A stretch of 64,000 bases of DNA from Pseudomonas sp. SID14000 (GCF_002165135.1 NZ_NFZQ01000013.1:62001-126000), one strand, 5' to 3'. Counted from the first letter of the stretch, positions 10,144 through 19,059 are shown. The notes: generated by a model not told the origin, from the letters alone. Numbers and translations are program-made.

Positions 10144-10193
10144 GTGTGAAAACGGCTGACCTGCGGGCCACCCCCGTCATCACGTTTTCACAC
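10144..10193. repeat. 11-bp perfect inverted repeat between two small ORFs
   Basis: GTGTGAAAACG (10144-10154) and CGTTTTCACAC (10183-10193) are separated by 28 GC-rich bases. It could form a large hairpin between the 42-residue ORF and the next small ORF. Confidence 0.5.
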
Positions 10194-10217
10194 CGTCCAG
10201 AACCCACGTAGGCCCTC

Positions 10218-10418
10218 ATGCCCGACTCACCGCGCCCCCTCGCGGTCACCCTGCAAGTCGTCTCCATCGTCCTCTTCACCTTCATCGGCAACCTGATCAA
10301 CCGGCTTGGCGGGTTCCGGGTGGCGATCGCCTGCCTGTCGGTGGAAGCGCTTTGGCTGGTGTTGGGCCTGTATCTGTATCGGCAGGCATCATCTTCAAAG
10401 CATGCACGGGACTTGTAG
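10218..10418 (+). CDS. Small membrane protein (66 residues)
   Basis: MPDSPRPLAVTLQVVSIVLF begins a 66-residue protein with two hydrophobic stretches (about residues 8-27 and 34-55) joined by NRLGGFR, so a two-helix inner-membrane hairpin is likely. The weak Shine-Dalgarno TAGG lies about 9 bases upstream. The function is unknown and I do not recognise a family. It follows another small ORF and is flanked downstream by a REP-like pair. Confidence 0.55.
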   Translation: MPDSPRPLAVTLQVVSIVLFTFIGNLINRLGGFRVAIACLSVEALWLVLGLYLYRQASSSKHARDL

Positions 10419-10507
10419 GAGCAGCCTTGTGCTGCGAAGAGGCCATTACTGCCGAAGAAAACCTATTGGCTCTACCGGCCTCTTCGCAGCGCAAGGCTGC
10501 TCCTACA
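10415..10507. repeat. Inverted REP-like pair (GTAGGAGCAGCCTTGTGCTG type)
   Basis: GTAGGAGCAGCCTTGTGCTG...GAGGCC (10415-10444) and its near reverse complement (10478-10507). This is the second REP-like family of the window, seen again near 33.7, 39.5 and 40.2 kb. Confidence 0.8.
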
Positions 10508-10540
10508 GGGACGGCGTAAGCCAGGAGGGCTGCAAGGCAG

Positions 10541-10553
10541 CCCCCCCCCCCCC
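10541..10553. repeat. Homopolymeric C13 tract
   Basis: Thirteen consecutive C bases are followed by GGGG, about 14 bp beyond the ydiJ stop codon. It seems to replace the usual GGGCTGCAAGGCAGCCC hairpin end of neighbouring REP-like units. Such tracts are unstable and error-prone in sequencing. Confidence 0.9.
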
Positions 10554-10566
10554 GGGGCCCTTAAGG

Positions 10567-13500
10567 TCAGCGCCGGGTGTACTGGAGCACCACTTCCAGC
10601 GGGTGGCGCATCTGTCGCTCGGTCATGCGCTTGACCTGGCTGCGGCACGAGTAGCCCGTCGCCAGCGGCTCACCCTCCTTGTCCAGCTTGGTCGCCCACG
10701 ATTGCTCGAAGATGGTCCGCGAGGTGTCCTGGTTGCGCGCCTCGTGCCCATAAGTACCGGACATACCGCAGCAGCCAGTCGCCTCGGTTACCAGCTTCAG
10801 GCCCAGGCGAGCGAACACCTGCTCCCACTGCCTGGTGCTGGCCGGCACGTTGGTCTTCTCGGTGCAGTGCGCCATCAGGCGGAAATTGCCCGGCGCGGTC
10901 GGTGCCTGCTCCGGCAGCACATCCATCAACCACTCCTGCGGCAACAGCACCTGCGGGCAACCATCCAGGCCCGGTACTTTCTGGTACTCCTGGCGATACA
11001 CCAGGGTCATCGCCGGGTCCAGGCCCACCAGCGGTACGCCGCAGTCAGCCAGCGCCTTGAGCTGGGTGGCATTGCGGATCGCCGCCTTGGCGAACGCACC
11101 GAGGAAGCCCTGAACGTGCAGGGGCTTGCCGTTGGCACTGTACGGCGCCAGGAACACCCGGTGGCCCAGTCGGTGCGCCAGGTCGATAAAGGCCGACAGC
11201 AGCGGTGTCTCGAAGTAACGGGTAAAGGCATCCTGCACCAGCACGATGCTGCGCTCGCGCTGGGCCGGGGTCAGTTCACGCAGGGCCGGTACGCTGGCCA
11301 CGCCGACACGGCAGCGGGTCAGGGTGGCCTGGAAGTTGAAGCGGCTGATCAGCGGGCTGTCGACCATGCCGACCTTGTCGGCCAGCAGCTTGCTCACCCA
11401 TTTCGAACCCATCACCGCGTTGTACAGCCCGGGCGCATGGGCCAGATAGGGGATGGTGAATTCCAGCGAACCGATCAGGTAGTCACGCAGCGGGCGCTGG
11501 TAGCGGCCGTGGTACAGCTCCAGGAAACGCGAGCGGAAGTCCGGCACATTGACCTTGATCGGGCACTGCCCGGCGCACGACTTGCACGCCAGGCAGCCCG
11601 CCATGGCGTCGTACACCTCATGGGAGAAGTCTTCCTGACCCTGGTTGCGCGCACGGTTGTTGCGCAGGCGCTCCGGCAGGCCCTTGAGCCACGATACCTT
11701 GTTGCGCGCTGCAGCCAGCACATCAATGTTGGCCTCGCCCTGCAGGCGCAGCCACTCGCGCATCAGCGAGGCGCGGCCCTTGGGCGAATGCTGGCGCTCG
11801 CGGGTGGCCTTCCACGACGGGCACATGGCATCGTTGGGGTCGTAGTTGTAGCAGGCGCCGTTGCCGTTGCAGTGCACGGCGCTGCCGAAGTCCTGCCAAA
11901 CGCGCTCATCGATGGTGCGGTCGAGGTCGCCGCGCAGGGTCACGCCATCGACCCTGGTCAGGCCCTCGGCGCTGTCTGGCGGGGTGCAGATCTTGCCCGG
12001 GTTGAGCTGGTTGTGCGGGTCGAAAGCGCCCTTCAGGCGCTGCAGCGCCGGGTACAGCTCGCCGAAGTACTCCGGTACGTATTCCGAACGCAGGCCCTTG
12101 CCATGCTCGCCCCACAGCAGGCCGCCATAGCTTTTGGTCAGTGCCGCCACGGCGTCGGAAATCGGCTTGACCAGTGCGGCCTGGGCCGGGTCCTTCATGT
12201 CCAGCGCCGGGCGCACGTGCAGCACGCCGGCATCGACGTGGCCGAACATGCCATAGGCCAGGCCGTAGCCATCGAGCAGTGCACGGAAGTCGGCAATGTA
12301 GTCGGCCAGTTGCTCCGGCGGTACCGCGGTGTCTTCCACGAACGGCTGCGGGCGCACTTCGCCCTCGACGTTGCCCAGCAGGCCTACCGAACGCTTGCGC
12401 ATGGTATAGACGCGGGTCACCGCCTCGGCGCCCTCGGCCAGGGTGTGGCCCAGGCGCTCGACGCTGGTGTCGCTCTGCAGGTGCTGGATGAACGCCTGCA
12501 CCTTGGCATTGACCTCGGTCGGCTCGTCGCCGCAGAACTCCACCAGGTTGATGCCCAGGGTCGGGCGCTCGGGGTCGGCCGGGAAGTATTCGGCGACGCT
12601 GTGCCAGACGATGTCCTTCATCGCCAGCATCAGCACCTTGGAGTCGACGGTCTCGATCGACAGCGGCTTGTGCGCCATCAATGCGTTGGCGTCCCGCAGG
12701 GCATCCATGAAGCTGGTGTAGCGCACGTTGACCAGCACGGCGTACTTGGGAATCGGCAGCACATTGAGCTTGGCTTCGACCACATAGCCCAGCGAGCCCT
12801 CGGCACCGCACAGCACGCTGTTGAGGTTGAAGCGGCCCTGCTCGTCGCGCAGGTGCGCCAGGTCGTAGCCGGTCAGGCAACGGTTGAGCTTGGGGAAGGT
12901 GGTTTCAATGAGATCAGCCTGGGTTTCCTGGATCTCCCGCGCCATGCGATACACCTCGCCGACCCGGCCGGGCAAGGCACAGGCCTGTTCCAGCGCAGCA
13001 TCGTCGATCGGCAGGCTGTGCAGACGTTCGCCACCGAGCAGCACGCTATGCAGTTCCAGTACGTGGTCGCGGGTCTTGCCATAGGTGCAGCTACCCTGGC
13101 CGCTGGCGTCAGTGTTGATCATGCCGCCGACAGTGGCGCGGTTGGAGGTGGACAGCTCGGGCGCAAAGAACAGCCCGTGCGGCTTGAGCGCGGCATTGAG
13201 CTGATCCTTGACCGTACCGGCCTGCACCCGTACCCAGCGTTCCTCGACGTTGATTTCGAGGATCTTGTTCATGTGCCGCGACAGGTCGACGACGATACCG
13301 TCGGTCAGCGACTGGCCGTTGGTGCCGGTACCACCGCCGCGCGGGGTCAGCTTGACCTGCTGGAAGCGTTGCTCGGCCATCAGCGTGGCGACCCGCGCCA
13401 CATCGTCGGCGTCCAGCGGGAATACCGCCGCCTGCGGCAAGCGCTGGTAGATCGAGTTGTCGGTGGCCAGCACCGTGCGGGTACCGTAGTCGGCACTGAT

Positions 13501-13587
13501 CTGGCCACGGAAGCCGCTATTGCGCAGGGCTTCGAGGAATTCGGGGTAGTTGGCGCTCGGGGCAACGGTCGGCAGCTGGGCGATCAT
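10567..13587 (-). CDS. ydiJ: YdiJ-type FAD-linked oxidase/Fe-S dehydrogenase (probable D-2-hydroxyacid or D-2-hydroxyglutarate dehydrogenase)
   Basis: A 1006-residue two-part protein. The N-terminal half is a PCMH-type FAD-binding module (PRGGGTGTNGQSL near residue 102, then NTDASGQGSCTYGK) followed by the FAD-linked oxidase C-terminal domain. The C-terminal half has the ferredoxin-like motif CLACKSCAGQCP near residue 660 and a cysteine-rich domain with CCGMSGTYGHE near 945, as in GlpC/LutA-type subunits. Length matches E. coli YdiJ (1018 aa). The family oxidises D-2-hydroxy acids and passes electrons to a carrier; D-2-hydroxyglutarate is the likely substrate, by inference from homologues. 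A LysR gene diverges from it. Confidence 0.9.
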   Translation of the reverse strand: MIAQLPTVAPSANYPEFLEALRNSGFRGQISADYGTRTVLATDNSIYQRLPQAAVFPLDADDVARVATLMAEQRFQQVKLTPRGGGTGTNGQSLTDGIVVDLSRHMNKILEINVEERWVRVQAGTVKDQLNAALKPHGLFFAPELSTSNRATVGGMINTDASGQGSCTYGKTRDHVLELHSVLLGGERLHSLPIDDAALEQACALPGRVGEVYRMAREIQETQADLIETTFPKLNRCLTGYDLAHLRDEQGRFNLNSVLCGAEGSLGYVVEAKLNVLPIPKYAVLVNVRYTSFMDALRDANALMAHKPLSIETVDSKVLMLAMKDIVWHSVAEYFPADPERPTLGINLVEFCGDEPTEVNAKVQAFIQHLQSDTSVERLGHTLAEGAEAVTRVYTMRKRSVGLLGNVEGEVRPQPFVEDTAVPPEQLADYIADFRALLDGYGLAYGMFGHVDAGVLHVRPALDMKDPAQAALVKPISDAVAALTKSYGGLLWGEHGKGLRSEYVPEYFGELYPALQRLKGAFDPHNQLNPGKICTPPDSAEGLTRVDGVTLRGDLDRTIDERVWQDFGSAVHCNGNGACYNYDPNDAMCPSWKATRERQHSPKGRASLMREWLRLQGEANIDVLAAARNKVSWLKGLPERLRNNRARNQGQEDFSHEVYDAMAGCLACKSCAGQCPIKVNVPDFRSRFLELYHGRYQRPLRDYLIGSLEFTIPYLAHAPGLYNAVMGSKWVSKLLADKVGMVDSPLISRFNFQATLTRCRVGVASVPALRELTPAQRERSIVLVQDAFTRYFETPLLSAFIDLAHRLGHRVFLAPYSANGKPLHVQGFLGAFAKAAIRNATQLKALADCGVPLVGLDPAMTLVYRQEYQKVPGLDGCPQVLLPQEWLMDVLPEQAPTAPGNFRLMAHCTEKTNVPASTRQWEQVFARLGLKLVTEATGCCGMSGTYGHEARNQDTSRTIFEQSWATKLDKEGEPLATGYSCRSQVKRMTERQMRHPLEVVLQYTRR

Positions 13588-13739
13588 CGAAGGATGGCCT
13601 CTTGATATTGGCTAATTCACGGGATTCCTGTCGTTCCGGCATGGATCAACACATGCGGGGATGACGTATAGGCCAATGTTCCTGTAGTTTCGCCTCAGGG
13701 GCAAACGGATAATCCTGCCGCTATCAATGACTTCCATGA

Positions 13740-14624
13740 ATGAATTACCGCCACCTGACCCCGTCCATGTCGCTGCTGCTGGCATTCGAAGCCGCCGCCC
13801 GACATGAAAGCTACACCCGCGCCGCCGCCGAACTGTCGCTGACCCAGAGTGCGGTCAGCCGCCAGGTGCAGGCACTGGAACAGCAACTGGGCCTGACCTT
13901 GTTCCGCCGCGAAGGCCGCCAGGTGCAACTGACCGATGTCGGTCGCCTGTACCAGCGCGAGCTCAGCGAGGCCCTGGGGCGCATCCGCAGCGCCACCCTG
14001 CAAGCTCTGGCCTACCAGTCTGGGGTAGGCACCTTGCGCCTGGCGACCCTGCCCACATTCGGCTCGAAATGGCTACTACCACGGCTGCATGCGTTCTATA
14101 ACGCTCACCCGGGCATGCTGGTGCACATACATTCACGCATCGAAGCCATCAACTTCGACACCAGCGAAATCGACGCCGCCATCGGCGTGGCCAGCCACGA
14201 CCTGCCAGGGCTGATCTGCCACCGGCTGCATGCCGAGGAGCTGGTGGTGATCTTGCCGCCGGAGGCTGGTGCGCACAGCCAGGGCTGGAGCCCGGCACGC
14301 ATCAGTGAAGAGGTGCTGCTGAATGTGGCCAACAACCCGCATGCCTGGGGCGAGTGGTTCTCGCACCATGGCCTGGCGCATCGGGCGATGCGCCTGGGGC
14401 CGAGCTTCGAGCTGACCTCGCACCTGATCCAGGCGGTACGAGCCGGGATTGGCATCGGCCTGGTGCCTCGCATACTGGTGGAGGAAGAACTGGCCAAGGG
14501 TGAGCTGTACAGCCCCGGAGGGGCATTTGCCAGCCAGCGCAGTTATTACCTTATCTACCCGCCGAGGAACGAGGCGCTGCCGTCGCTGCGGGCATTTCGC
14601 AGCTGGTTGCTGGAGCAGATCTGA
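13740..14624 (+). CDS. LysR-family transcriptional regulator (GcvA-like)
   Basis: A 294-residue regulator with an N-terminal winged helix-turn-helix (residues 5-64, AFEAAARHESYTRAAAELSL) and a C-terminal LysR substrate-binding domain. It starts at the ATG giving MNYRHLTPSMSLLLAFEAAA. The GcvA/AmpR-like subgroup is suggested by PSMSLLLAFEAAARHES. It is transcribed away from ydiJ with 152 bp between the starts, so it probably regulates ydiJ. The ligand is unknown. Confidence 0.88.
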   Translation: MNYRHLTPSMSLLLAFEAAARHESYTRAAAELSLTQSAVSRQVQALEQQLGLTLFRREGRQVQLTDVGRLYQRELSEALGRIRSATLQALAYQSGVGTLRLATLPTFGSKWLLPRLHAFYNAHPGMLVHIHSRIEAINFDTSEIDAAIGVASHDLPGLICHRLHAEELVVILPPEAGAHSQGWSPARISEEVLLNVANNPHAWGEWFSHHGLAHRAMRLGPSFELTSHLIQAVRAGIGIGLVPRILVEEELAKGELYSPGGAFASQRSYYLIYPPRNEALPSLRAFRSWLLEQI

Positions 14625-14639
14625 TCTGTTGCCTGTGCC

Positions 14640-14732
14640 GGCCTCTTCGCGGGTGAACCCGCTCCCACAGGAATATCACTGGACCTGAGGGCAGCGCTAT
14701 ACCTGTGGGAGCGGGTTCACCCGCGAAAGGGC
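14640..14732. repeat. Inverted pair of REP elements
   Basis: CTCTTCGCGGGTGAACCCGCTCCCACAGG and its reverse complement, about 30 bp apart, between the convergent ends of the LysR gene and aroP. Confidence 0.9.
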
Positions 14733-14746
14733 CCGAGCAGGCAACA

Positions 14747-14783
14747 AAAAACCCGAAGCCAGTCACCTGACATCGGGTTTTTC
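14747..14783 (-). terminator. Terminator after aroP (possibly bidirectional)
   Basis: AACCCGA and TCGGGTT arms around an 18-base loop, with A-rich and T-rich flanks on both sides. It lies 17 bp from the aroP stop and can serve both convergent genes. Confidence 0.7.
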
Positions 14784-14799
14784 TACCACCTGTAGCGCC

Positions 14800-16218
14800 T
14801 TATCTGGCCATACTACTAGCAGCCCCAACGGCCTGCGCCTTGCGACGCGGCTTGATCATGTAGGCCACGAACATGGCGAGCAGCCAAACCGGGATCGCAT
14901 ACACGGACACCTGGATACCCGGGATCATCAGCATGATGCCGAGGATCAGCACCACGAACGCCAGGCAGATGTAGTTGCCATAGGGGTACCACAGTGCCTT
15001 GAACAGCGGCTTCTGGCCGGTGCGATCCAGGTGCTGACGGAACTTCAGGTGCGAGTAGCTGATCATCGCCCAGTTGATCACCAGGGTGGCCACCACCAGC
15101 GACATCAGCAGCTCCAGCGCGTTGGACGGCATCAGGTAGTTGAGCAGCACCGCGATCAGGGTCACGGCTGCCGACACCAGGATCGAGCGCACCGGTACAC
15201 CGCGACTGTCAACCTTGGCCAGCGCCGCCGGGGCGTCACCTTGTTCGGCCATGCCCAGCAGCATGCGGGCGTTGCAGTAGGTACCGCTGTTGTACACCGA
15301 CAGTGCCGCAGTCAGGACCACGAAGTTCAACAGGTGCGCAGCCACGTCACTGCCCAGCAGCGAGAACACCTGCACGAACGGGCTGCTGCCATAGCTGCCA
15401 CCGGATGCGTCGATGCTGGCGACCAGGTTGTCCCACGGGGTCAGCGACAGCAGCACCACCAGGGCACCGACATAGAAGATCAGGATACGGTAGATGACCT
15501 GGTTGATCGCCTTGGGGATCACGGTCTTCGGCTTGTCGGCCTCGGCAGCGGTGAAGCCGAGCATTTCCAGGCCACCGAAGGAGAACATGATGAAGGCCAG
15601 GGCCATCACCAGCCCGCTGACACCGTTCGGGAAGAAGCCGCCGTGCGACCACAGGTTGGCCACGGTGGCTTCAGGGCCGCCGCTGCCGCTGGTCAGCAGG
15701 TAGGCACCCAGGCCGATCATGCTGACGATAGCCACCACCTTGATGATGGCAAACCAGAATTCGGCCTCACCGAAGAACTTCACGTTCATGAGGTTGATAG
15801 CGTTGATCAGCACGAAGAACGCTGCCGCCGTAACCCAGGTGGGGATCTCCGGCCACCAGTAGTGAACATACTTACCGACCGCCGAAAGCTCCGACATGCC
15901 CACCAGGATGTACAGCACCCAGCAGTTCCACCCTGACAGGAAGCCGGCGAAGCCACCCCAGTAGGTGTGGGCGAAATGGCTGAACGAGCCGGCCACCGGC
16001 TCTTCGACGATCATTTCGCCGAGCTGGCGCATGATCATGAAGGCGATGAAGCCGCAGATGGCGTAGCCAAGGATCATCGACGGGCCAGCGGATTTCATCA
16101 CGCCTGCCGAGCCGAGGAACAGGCCGGTACCAATCGCACCGCCGAGGGCGATCAACTGGATATGGCGGTTCTTCAGGCCCCGCTTGAGCTCGCCTGAATG
16201 CATGTTTTGTCCACTCAT
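14800..16218 (-). CDS. aroP: Aromatic amino acid permease AroP (APC family)
   Basis: A 472-residue inner-membrane permease with about twelve hydrophobic helices. The first segment LKNRHIQLIALGGAIGTGLF is the hallmark of the AAT branch of the APC family, followed by the consensus helices up to a basic C-terminal tail (KPRRKAQAVG). It should import phenylalanine, tyrosine and tryptophan by proton symport. The start MSGQNMHSGELKRGL at 16218 is chosen; further in-frame ATGs at 16236 and 16203 are possible. Its position near phhR/phhAB and a candidate PhhR box 490 bp upstream suggest it feeds phenylalanine catabolism. Confidence 0.93.
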   Translation of the reverse strand: MSGQNMHSGELKRGLKNRHIQLIALGGAIGTGLFLGSAGVMKSAGPSMILGYAICGFIAFMIMRQLGEMIVEEPVAGSFSHFAHTYWGGFAGFLSGWNCWVLYILVGMSELSAVGKYVHYWWPEIPTWVTAAAFFVLINAINLMNVKFFGEAEFWFAIIKVVAIVSMIGLGAYLLTSGSGGPEATVANLWSHGGFFPNGVSGLVMALAFIMFSFGGLEMLGFTAAEADKPKTVIPKAINQVIYRILIFYVGALVVLLSLTPWDNLVASIDASGGSYGSSPFVQVFSLLGSDVAAHLLNFVVLTAALSVYNSGTYCNARMLLGMAEQGDAPAALAKVDSRGVPVRSILVSAAVTLIAVLLNYLMPSNALELLMSLVVATLVINWAMISYSHLKFRQHLDRTGQKPLFKALWYPYGNYICLAFVVLILGIMLMIPGIQVSVYAIPVWLLAMFVAYMIKPRRKAQAVGAASSMAR

Positions 16219-16710
16219 GAACGAAGTCACCTGCATTGTTTTTATCTGTGACGGAATCGGACCCACCGCGCTCGTGGCGCAGCGGAATGGGCAAGGTGGT
16301 TACCTTGGGTTTCTTGACCTCAGGTGCCGCCGCGGCGGGTCAACCAGGCGTGATCAAGAGTGCGCGGTACGCAAAGGAGTCACAGGTAAAACGCGGCGCA
16401 TTGTATACCCCTGCAAACGCGCAGGCGTCAACGCGTTGCATCGTTTCCTTGGGAAAAAACGCAGCGATCCTGTGGTGTGGGCCTTGAAAGGCGGAGTGAT
16501 CGGCGTACATGGCGCCTCCATTTGTTGTTTTGTCAGCCTGGCTCTGAGGACAGGCTTTTTGCACACGGCAATGGTGGCTATAACACCGTGGGGCGGGGGT
16601 TTGGGCAAGGGTGGGCGGAGACCGGGCGGCGGCTTGTGCGCATTGGCGGCGGCAAGGTTTGTTTACACAGCCGGGCTTAATCTGAAATCAGTGCTGAATA
16701 CGGCCATATC

Positions 16711-16728
16711 TGTATAAATTTCTTTACA
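16711..16728. promoter_or_regulatory. Candidate PhhR/TyrR box upstream of aroP
   Basis: TGTATAAATTTCTTTACA matches TGTAAA-N6-TTTACA with a single mismatch, as good as the phhA operator in this window. No plus-strand gene follows it, so aroP, 490 bp away, is the only apparent target. Confidence 0.5.
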
Positions 16729-16782
16729 GACCGGTTCGAAAACTTGCCAGTCGTCCGAAAAATTCTTTTTGTTCAATATCTT

Positions 16783-16888
16783 GGGGCCGCTTTGCGGCCC
16801 TTTCGCGACACAAGGCCGCTCCCACATGTGACGCGTTTCATTGTGGGAGCGGCCTTGTGTCGCGATGGGCTGCGCAGCAGCCCCCAAA
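16783..16888. repeat. Inverted REP-like pair (GGCCCTTTCGCGACACAAGG type)
   Basis: GCCCTTTCGCGACACAAGGC with CGCTCCCACA, then its reverse complement, separated by about 20 bp, with GGCTGC hairpin ends. The same family occurs near 39.45 and 54.2 kb. Confidence 0.8.
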
Positions 16889-16901
16889 TTCTCACAGGCA
16901 T

Positions 16902-16927
16902 AAAAAAACCAGCCCGAAGGCTGGTTT
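16902..16927 (-). terminator. Terminator after rluB
   Basis: On the minus strand AACCAGCC-TTCG-GGCTGGTT followed by T7, about 20 bp after the rluB stop. The stable TTCG tetraloop makes this a strong intrinsic terminator. Confidence 0.92.
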
Positions 16928-16947
16928 CTCATTGCTGCACAGGCCAA

Positions 16948-18015
16948 TCAGCCACGCGGCTTGCCGCGGCCACGGCCTGCCGGCTTGTCACCTTCAGGCT
17001 TGCCCGGACGCTTGCGCATCTCGCTCGGGCGCTCGGCCACGGTGCTGCCGCGGCTGGTCTTGCGCGGGGCCTCTTCACGCAGCTGGCGCGCCGGGCGTGC
17101 ATCGGCAGCAGTACCTTCTTGAGCCGGGCGCAGGCTGCGCACACGCTCGCCACGGCCCAGCGGGCGGGTCGATTTGCGCTGCAGGCGCTCCATCTTGTCC
17201 TTGGCCTTGAGCTTCATGGCTGGCAGCGCCACCGGTTGCAGGCCCACTTCAGCGGCGAGGATGTCGATTTCGCCCTGGGTCATTTCACGCCAGCGGCCCA
17301 TCGGCAGGTCGGAGTTGAGGAACACCGGGCCGAAACGCACGCGCTTCAGACGGCTGACCACCATCCCCTGGGACTCCCACAAGCGACGCACTTCACGGTT
17401 ACGGCCTTCCATCACCACGCAGTGGTACCAGTGGTTGAAGCCTTCGCCACCTGGCGCCTTCTGAATATCGGTGAACTTGGCCGGGCCGTCTTCCAGCATC
17501 ACGCCTGCCTTCAGGCGCTCGATCATCTCGTCGTCGACCTCACCCCGCACACGTACCGCGTACTCACGGTCCATCTCGTAGGACGGGTGCATCAGGCGGT
17601 TGGCCAGTTCACCATCGGTGGTGAAGAGCAGCAGGCCGGTAGTGTTGATGTCGAGACGGCCGATGTTGATCCAGCGGCCTTCTTTCGGCCGTGGCAGGCG
17701 GTCGAACACGGTCGGGCGGCCTTCCGGGTCGTCACGGGTGCAAATTTCGCCATCGGGCTTGTTGTACATGATCACCCGGCGAGTGGCCTCGGCGGCCTCT
17801 TCGCGCTTGATCAGCTTGCCATCCACGGCAATGGCATCGTGCAGGTCGACGCGCTGGCCGAGGGTGGCCTCGACGCCGTTGACCTTGATGCGGCCCTGGC
17901 TGATCCAGGCCTCGACGTCACGGCGCGAGCCAACGCCAATGCGCGCCAGCACTTTCTGCAGCTTTTCGCCGGATGGCGGGGTGATTTCGGTATCTTGCAG
18001 GTCTTGCTCACTCAT
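16948..18015 (-). CDS. rluB: 23S rRNA pseudouridine synthase RluB
   Basis: A 355-residue RsuA-family enzyme that isomerises uridine 2605 of 23S rRNA (E. coli numbering). The S4 RNA-binding domain is at about residues 17-65 and the catalytic aspartate is Asp122 in GRLDINTTGLLL. The C-terminal about 95 residues are a low-complexity Arg/Lys/Gly/Pro tail ending RGRGKPRG, typical of pseudomonad RluB and probably RNA-binding. It is the last gene of the rnm-yciO-scpA-scpB-rluB cluster, separated from scpB by 273 bp containing a REP pair. Confidence 0.93.
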   Translation of the reverse strand: MSEQDLQDTEITPPSGEKLQKVLARIGVGSRRDVEAWISQGRIKVNGVEATLGQRVDLHDAIAVDGKLIKREEAAEATRRVIMYNKPDGEICTRDDPEGRPTVFDRLPRPKEGRWINIGRLDINTTGLLLFTTDGELANRLMHPSYEMDREYAVRVRGEVDDEMIERLKAGVMLEDGPAKFTDIQKAPGGEGFNHWYHCVVMEGRNREVRRLWESQGMVVSRLKRVRFGPVFLNSDLPMGRWREMTQGEIDILAAEVGLQPVALPAMKLKAKDKMERLQRKSTRPLGRGERVRSLRPAQEGTAADARPARQLREEAPRKTSRGSTVAERPSEMRKRPGKPEGDKPAGRGRGKPRG

Positions 18016-18172
18016 CTGGGCACCTCCCGGTGTAGGAATGAAATAAGGGTTCTGGCGACGAACGCGCCAAAAGGCCGCGCATCATACGCGGTTCGGCGGG
18101 GGAACGCACTGGAGGGTAGAGGGTTTTGTGGGCTTTGCGAGGGGTTTCTGCCTAATGGTTATGTATTGGCAG

Positions 18173-18278
18173 TACCGGCCTCTTCGCGGGTAAACCCGCT
18201 CCCACAAGTACCGCATCACTCTCAGGGCCTGTGATATCCCTGTGGGAGCGGGTTCACCCGCGAAGAGGCCGGTACAGG
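18173..18278. repeat. Inverted pair of REP elements between scpB and rluB
   Basis: GTACCGGCCTCTTCGCGGGTAAACCCG... (18173-18208) and its reverse complement (18238-18278). The pair lies inside a same-strand gene series and may affect rluB mRNA stability or termination. Confidence 0.9.
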
Positions 18279-18288
18279 CAACAGCAGA

Positions 18289-19059
18289 TCAGGGCTGCAA
18301 TTTGCCCTCTTCTTCCACCGAGGCCTCAGGCTCTTCCTCACGCAAATCATCAAAATCGGTCTTCAGCCCTTCTTCCATGGCATCCAGCTCCACCAGCAAG
18401 CTTCGGAAGCTGGTTTCCTCCTTCGGCTCAACAACCTCTTCCTCCTCCCCAAGGCTCGCATCGGCCAAAGCCTGCAGGTGGGCCGGCACCGGTGCATCGT
18501 CCGGGTCGAGCAGCGGCTCAGGTTCCATTTCGCGCAGCTCGGCCAAGGCCGGCAGCTCATCCAGGCTCTTGAGGTTGAAGTGGTCAAGAAACGCCTTGGT
18601 GGTGGCAAACATCGCCGGCCGCCCTGGCACTTCGCGGTAGCCGACCACACGGATCCACTCGCGCTCCATCAGGGTCTTGATGATGTTGCTGTTCACCGCC
18701 ACGCCACGCACATCCTCGATTTCGCCCCGGGTGATGGGCTGGCGATAGGCGATCAGGGCCAGAGTCTCGAGCAGCGCACGTGAATAACGTTGCGGCCGCT
18801 CTTCCCACAGGCGCCCGACCCAAGGGGCATAGTCCTCGCGAATCTGCAGGCGGTAGCCGCTGGCCACCTCCTTCAACTCGAAAGCGCGGCCATTACACGA
18901 CTTGCCCAGCAGTTCCAGAGCCTGCTTGAAGACCTTGGGCTCCGGTCGCTCGGCTTCCTCGAACAGTTCGTACAGGCGCTCCAGGGATTGCGGCTTGCCC
19001 GAAGCCAGCAAGAAGGCTTCGATCAGCGACGCCAGGTCGCGGGGTTCATTCAGGTTCAT
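18289..19059 (-). CDS. scpB: Segregation and condensation protein B
   Basis: A 256-residue protein with two winged-helix domains (about residues 1-80 and 85-165; ALLETLALIAYRQPITRGEIEDVRG is the family hallmark) and a long acidic C-terminal tail rich in Glu/Asp. ScpB joins ScpA and Smc in the chromosome-compacting complex. The start MNLNEPRDLASLIEAF overlaps the end of scpA by 14 bp; a longer ORF begins at 19116 but lacks similarity. Coupled translation with scpA is expected. Confidence 0.92.
   Translation of the reverse strand: MNLNEPRDLASLIEAFLLASGKPQSLERLYELFEEAERPEPKVFKQALELLGKSCNGRAFELKEVASGYRLQIREDYAPWVGRLWEERPQRYSRALLETLALIAYRQPITRGEIEDVRGVAVNSNIIKTLMEREWIRVVGYREVPGRPAMFATTKAFLDHFNLKSLDELPALAELREMEPEPLLDPDDAPVPAHLQALADASLGEEEEVVEPKEETSFRSLLVELDAMEEGLKTDFDDLREEEPEASVEEEGKLQP

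Larger units (their letters stand above)
16219..16947. other. Long intergenic region upstream of aroP
   Basis: About 730 bp between aroP and rluB without a credible gene. It holds a REP-like pair (16783-16888), the rluB terminator (16902-16927) and a TyrR/PhhR-type box (16711-16728). The part from 16219 to about 16700 would be an unusually long aroP leader if the promoter lies near the box. The open frames here have no codon bias or Shine-Dalgarno support. Confidence 0.6.

Noticed and set aside
10415..10507. Possible CRISPR-like repeat array
   Set aside because: The repeats in this window are inverted pairs of REP elements at gene ends, not directly repeated units with regular spacers. No cas gene is present.
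10306..13605. A 1099-codon open frame on the plus strand across ydiJ
   Set aside because: It is antisense to ydiJ, which has full motif support on the minus strand. Such long antisense frames arise from GC-rich codon bias and have no family motifs.
16184..16717. A 177-codon plus-strand frame upstream of aroP
   Set aside because: No Shine-Dalgarno site, no codon bias like the neighbours, no recognisable domain. The region is better read as intergenic.
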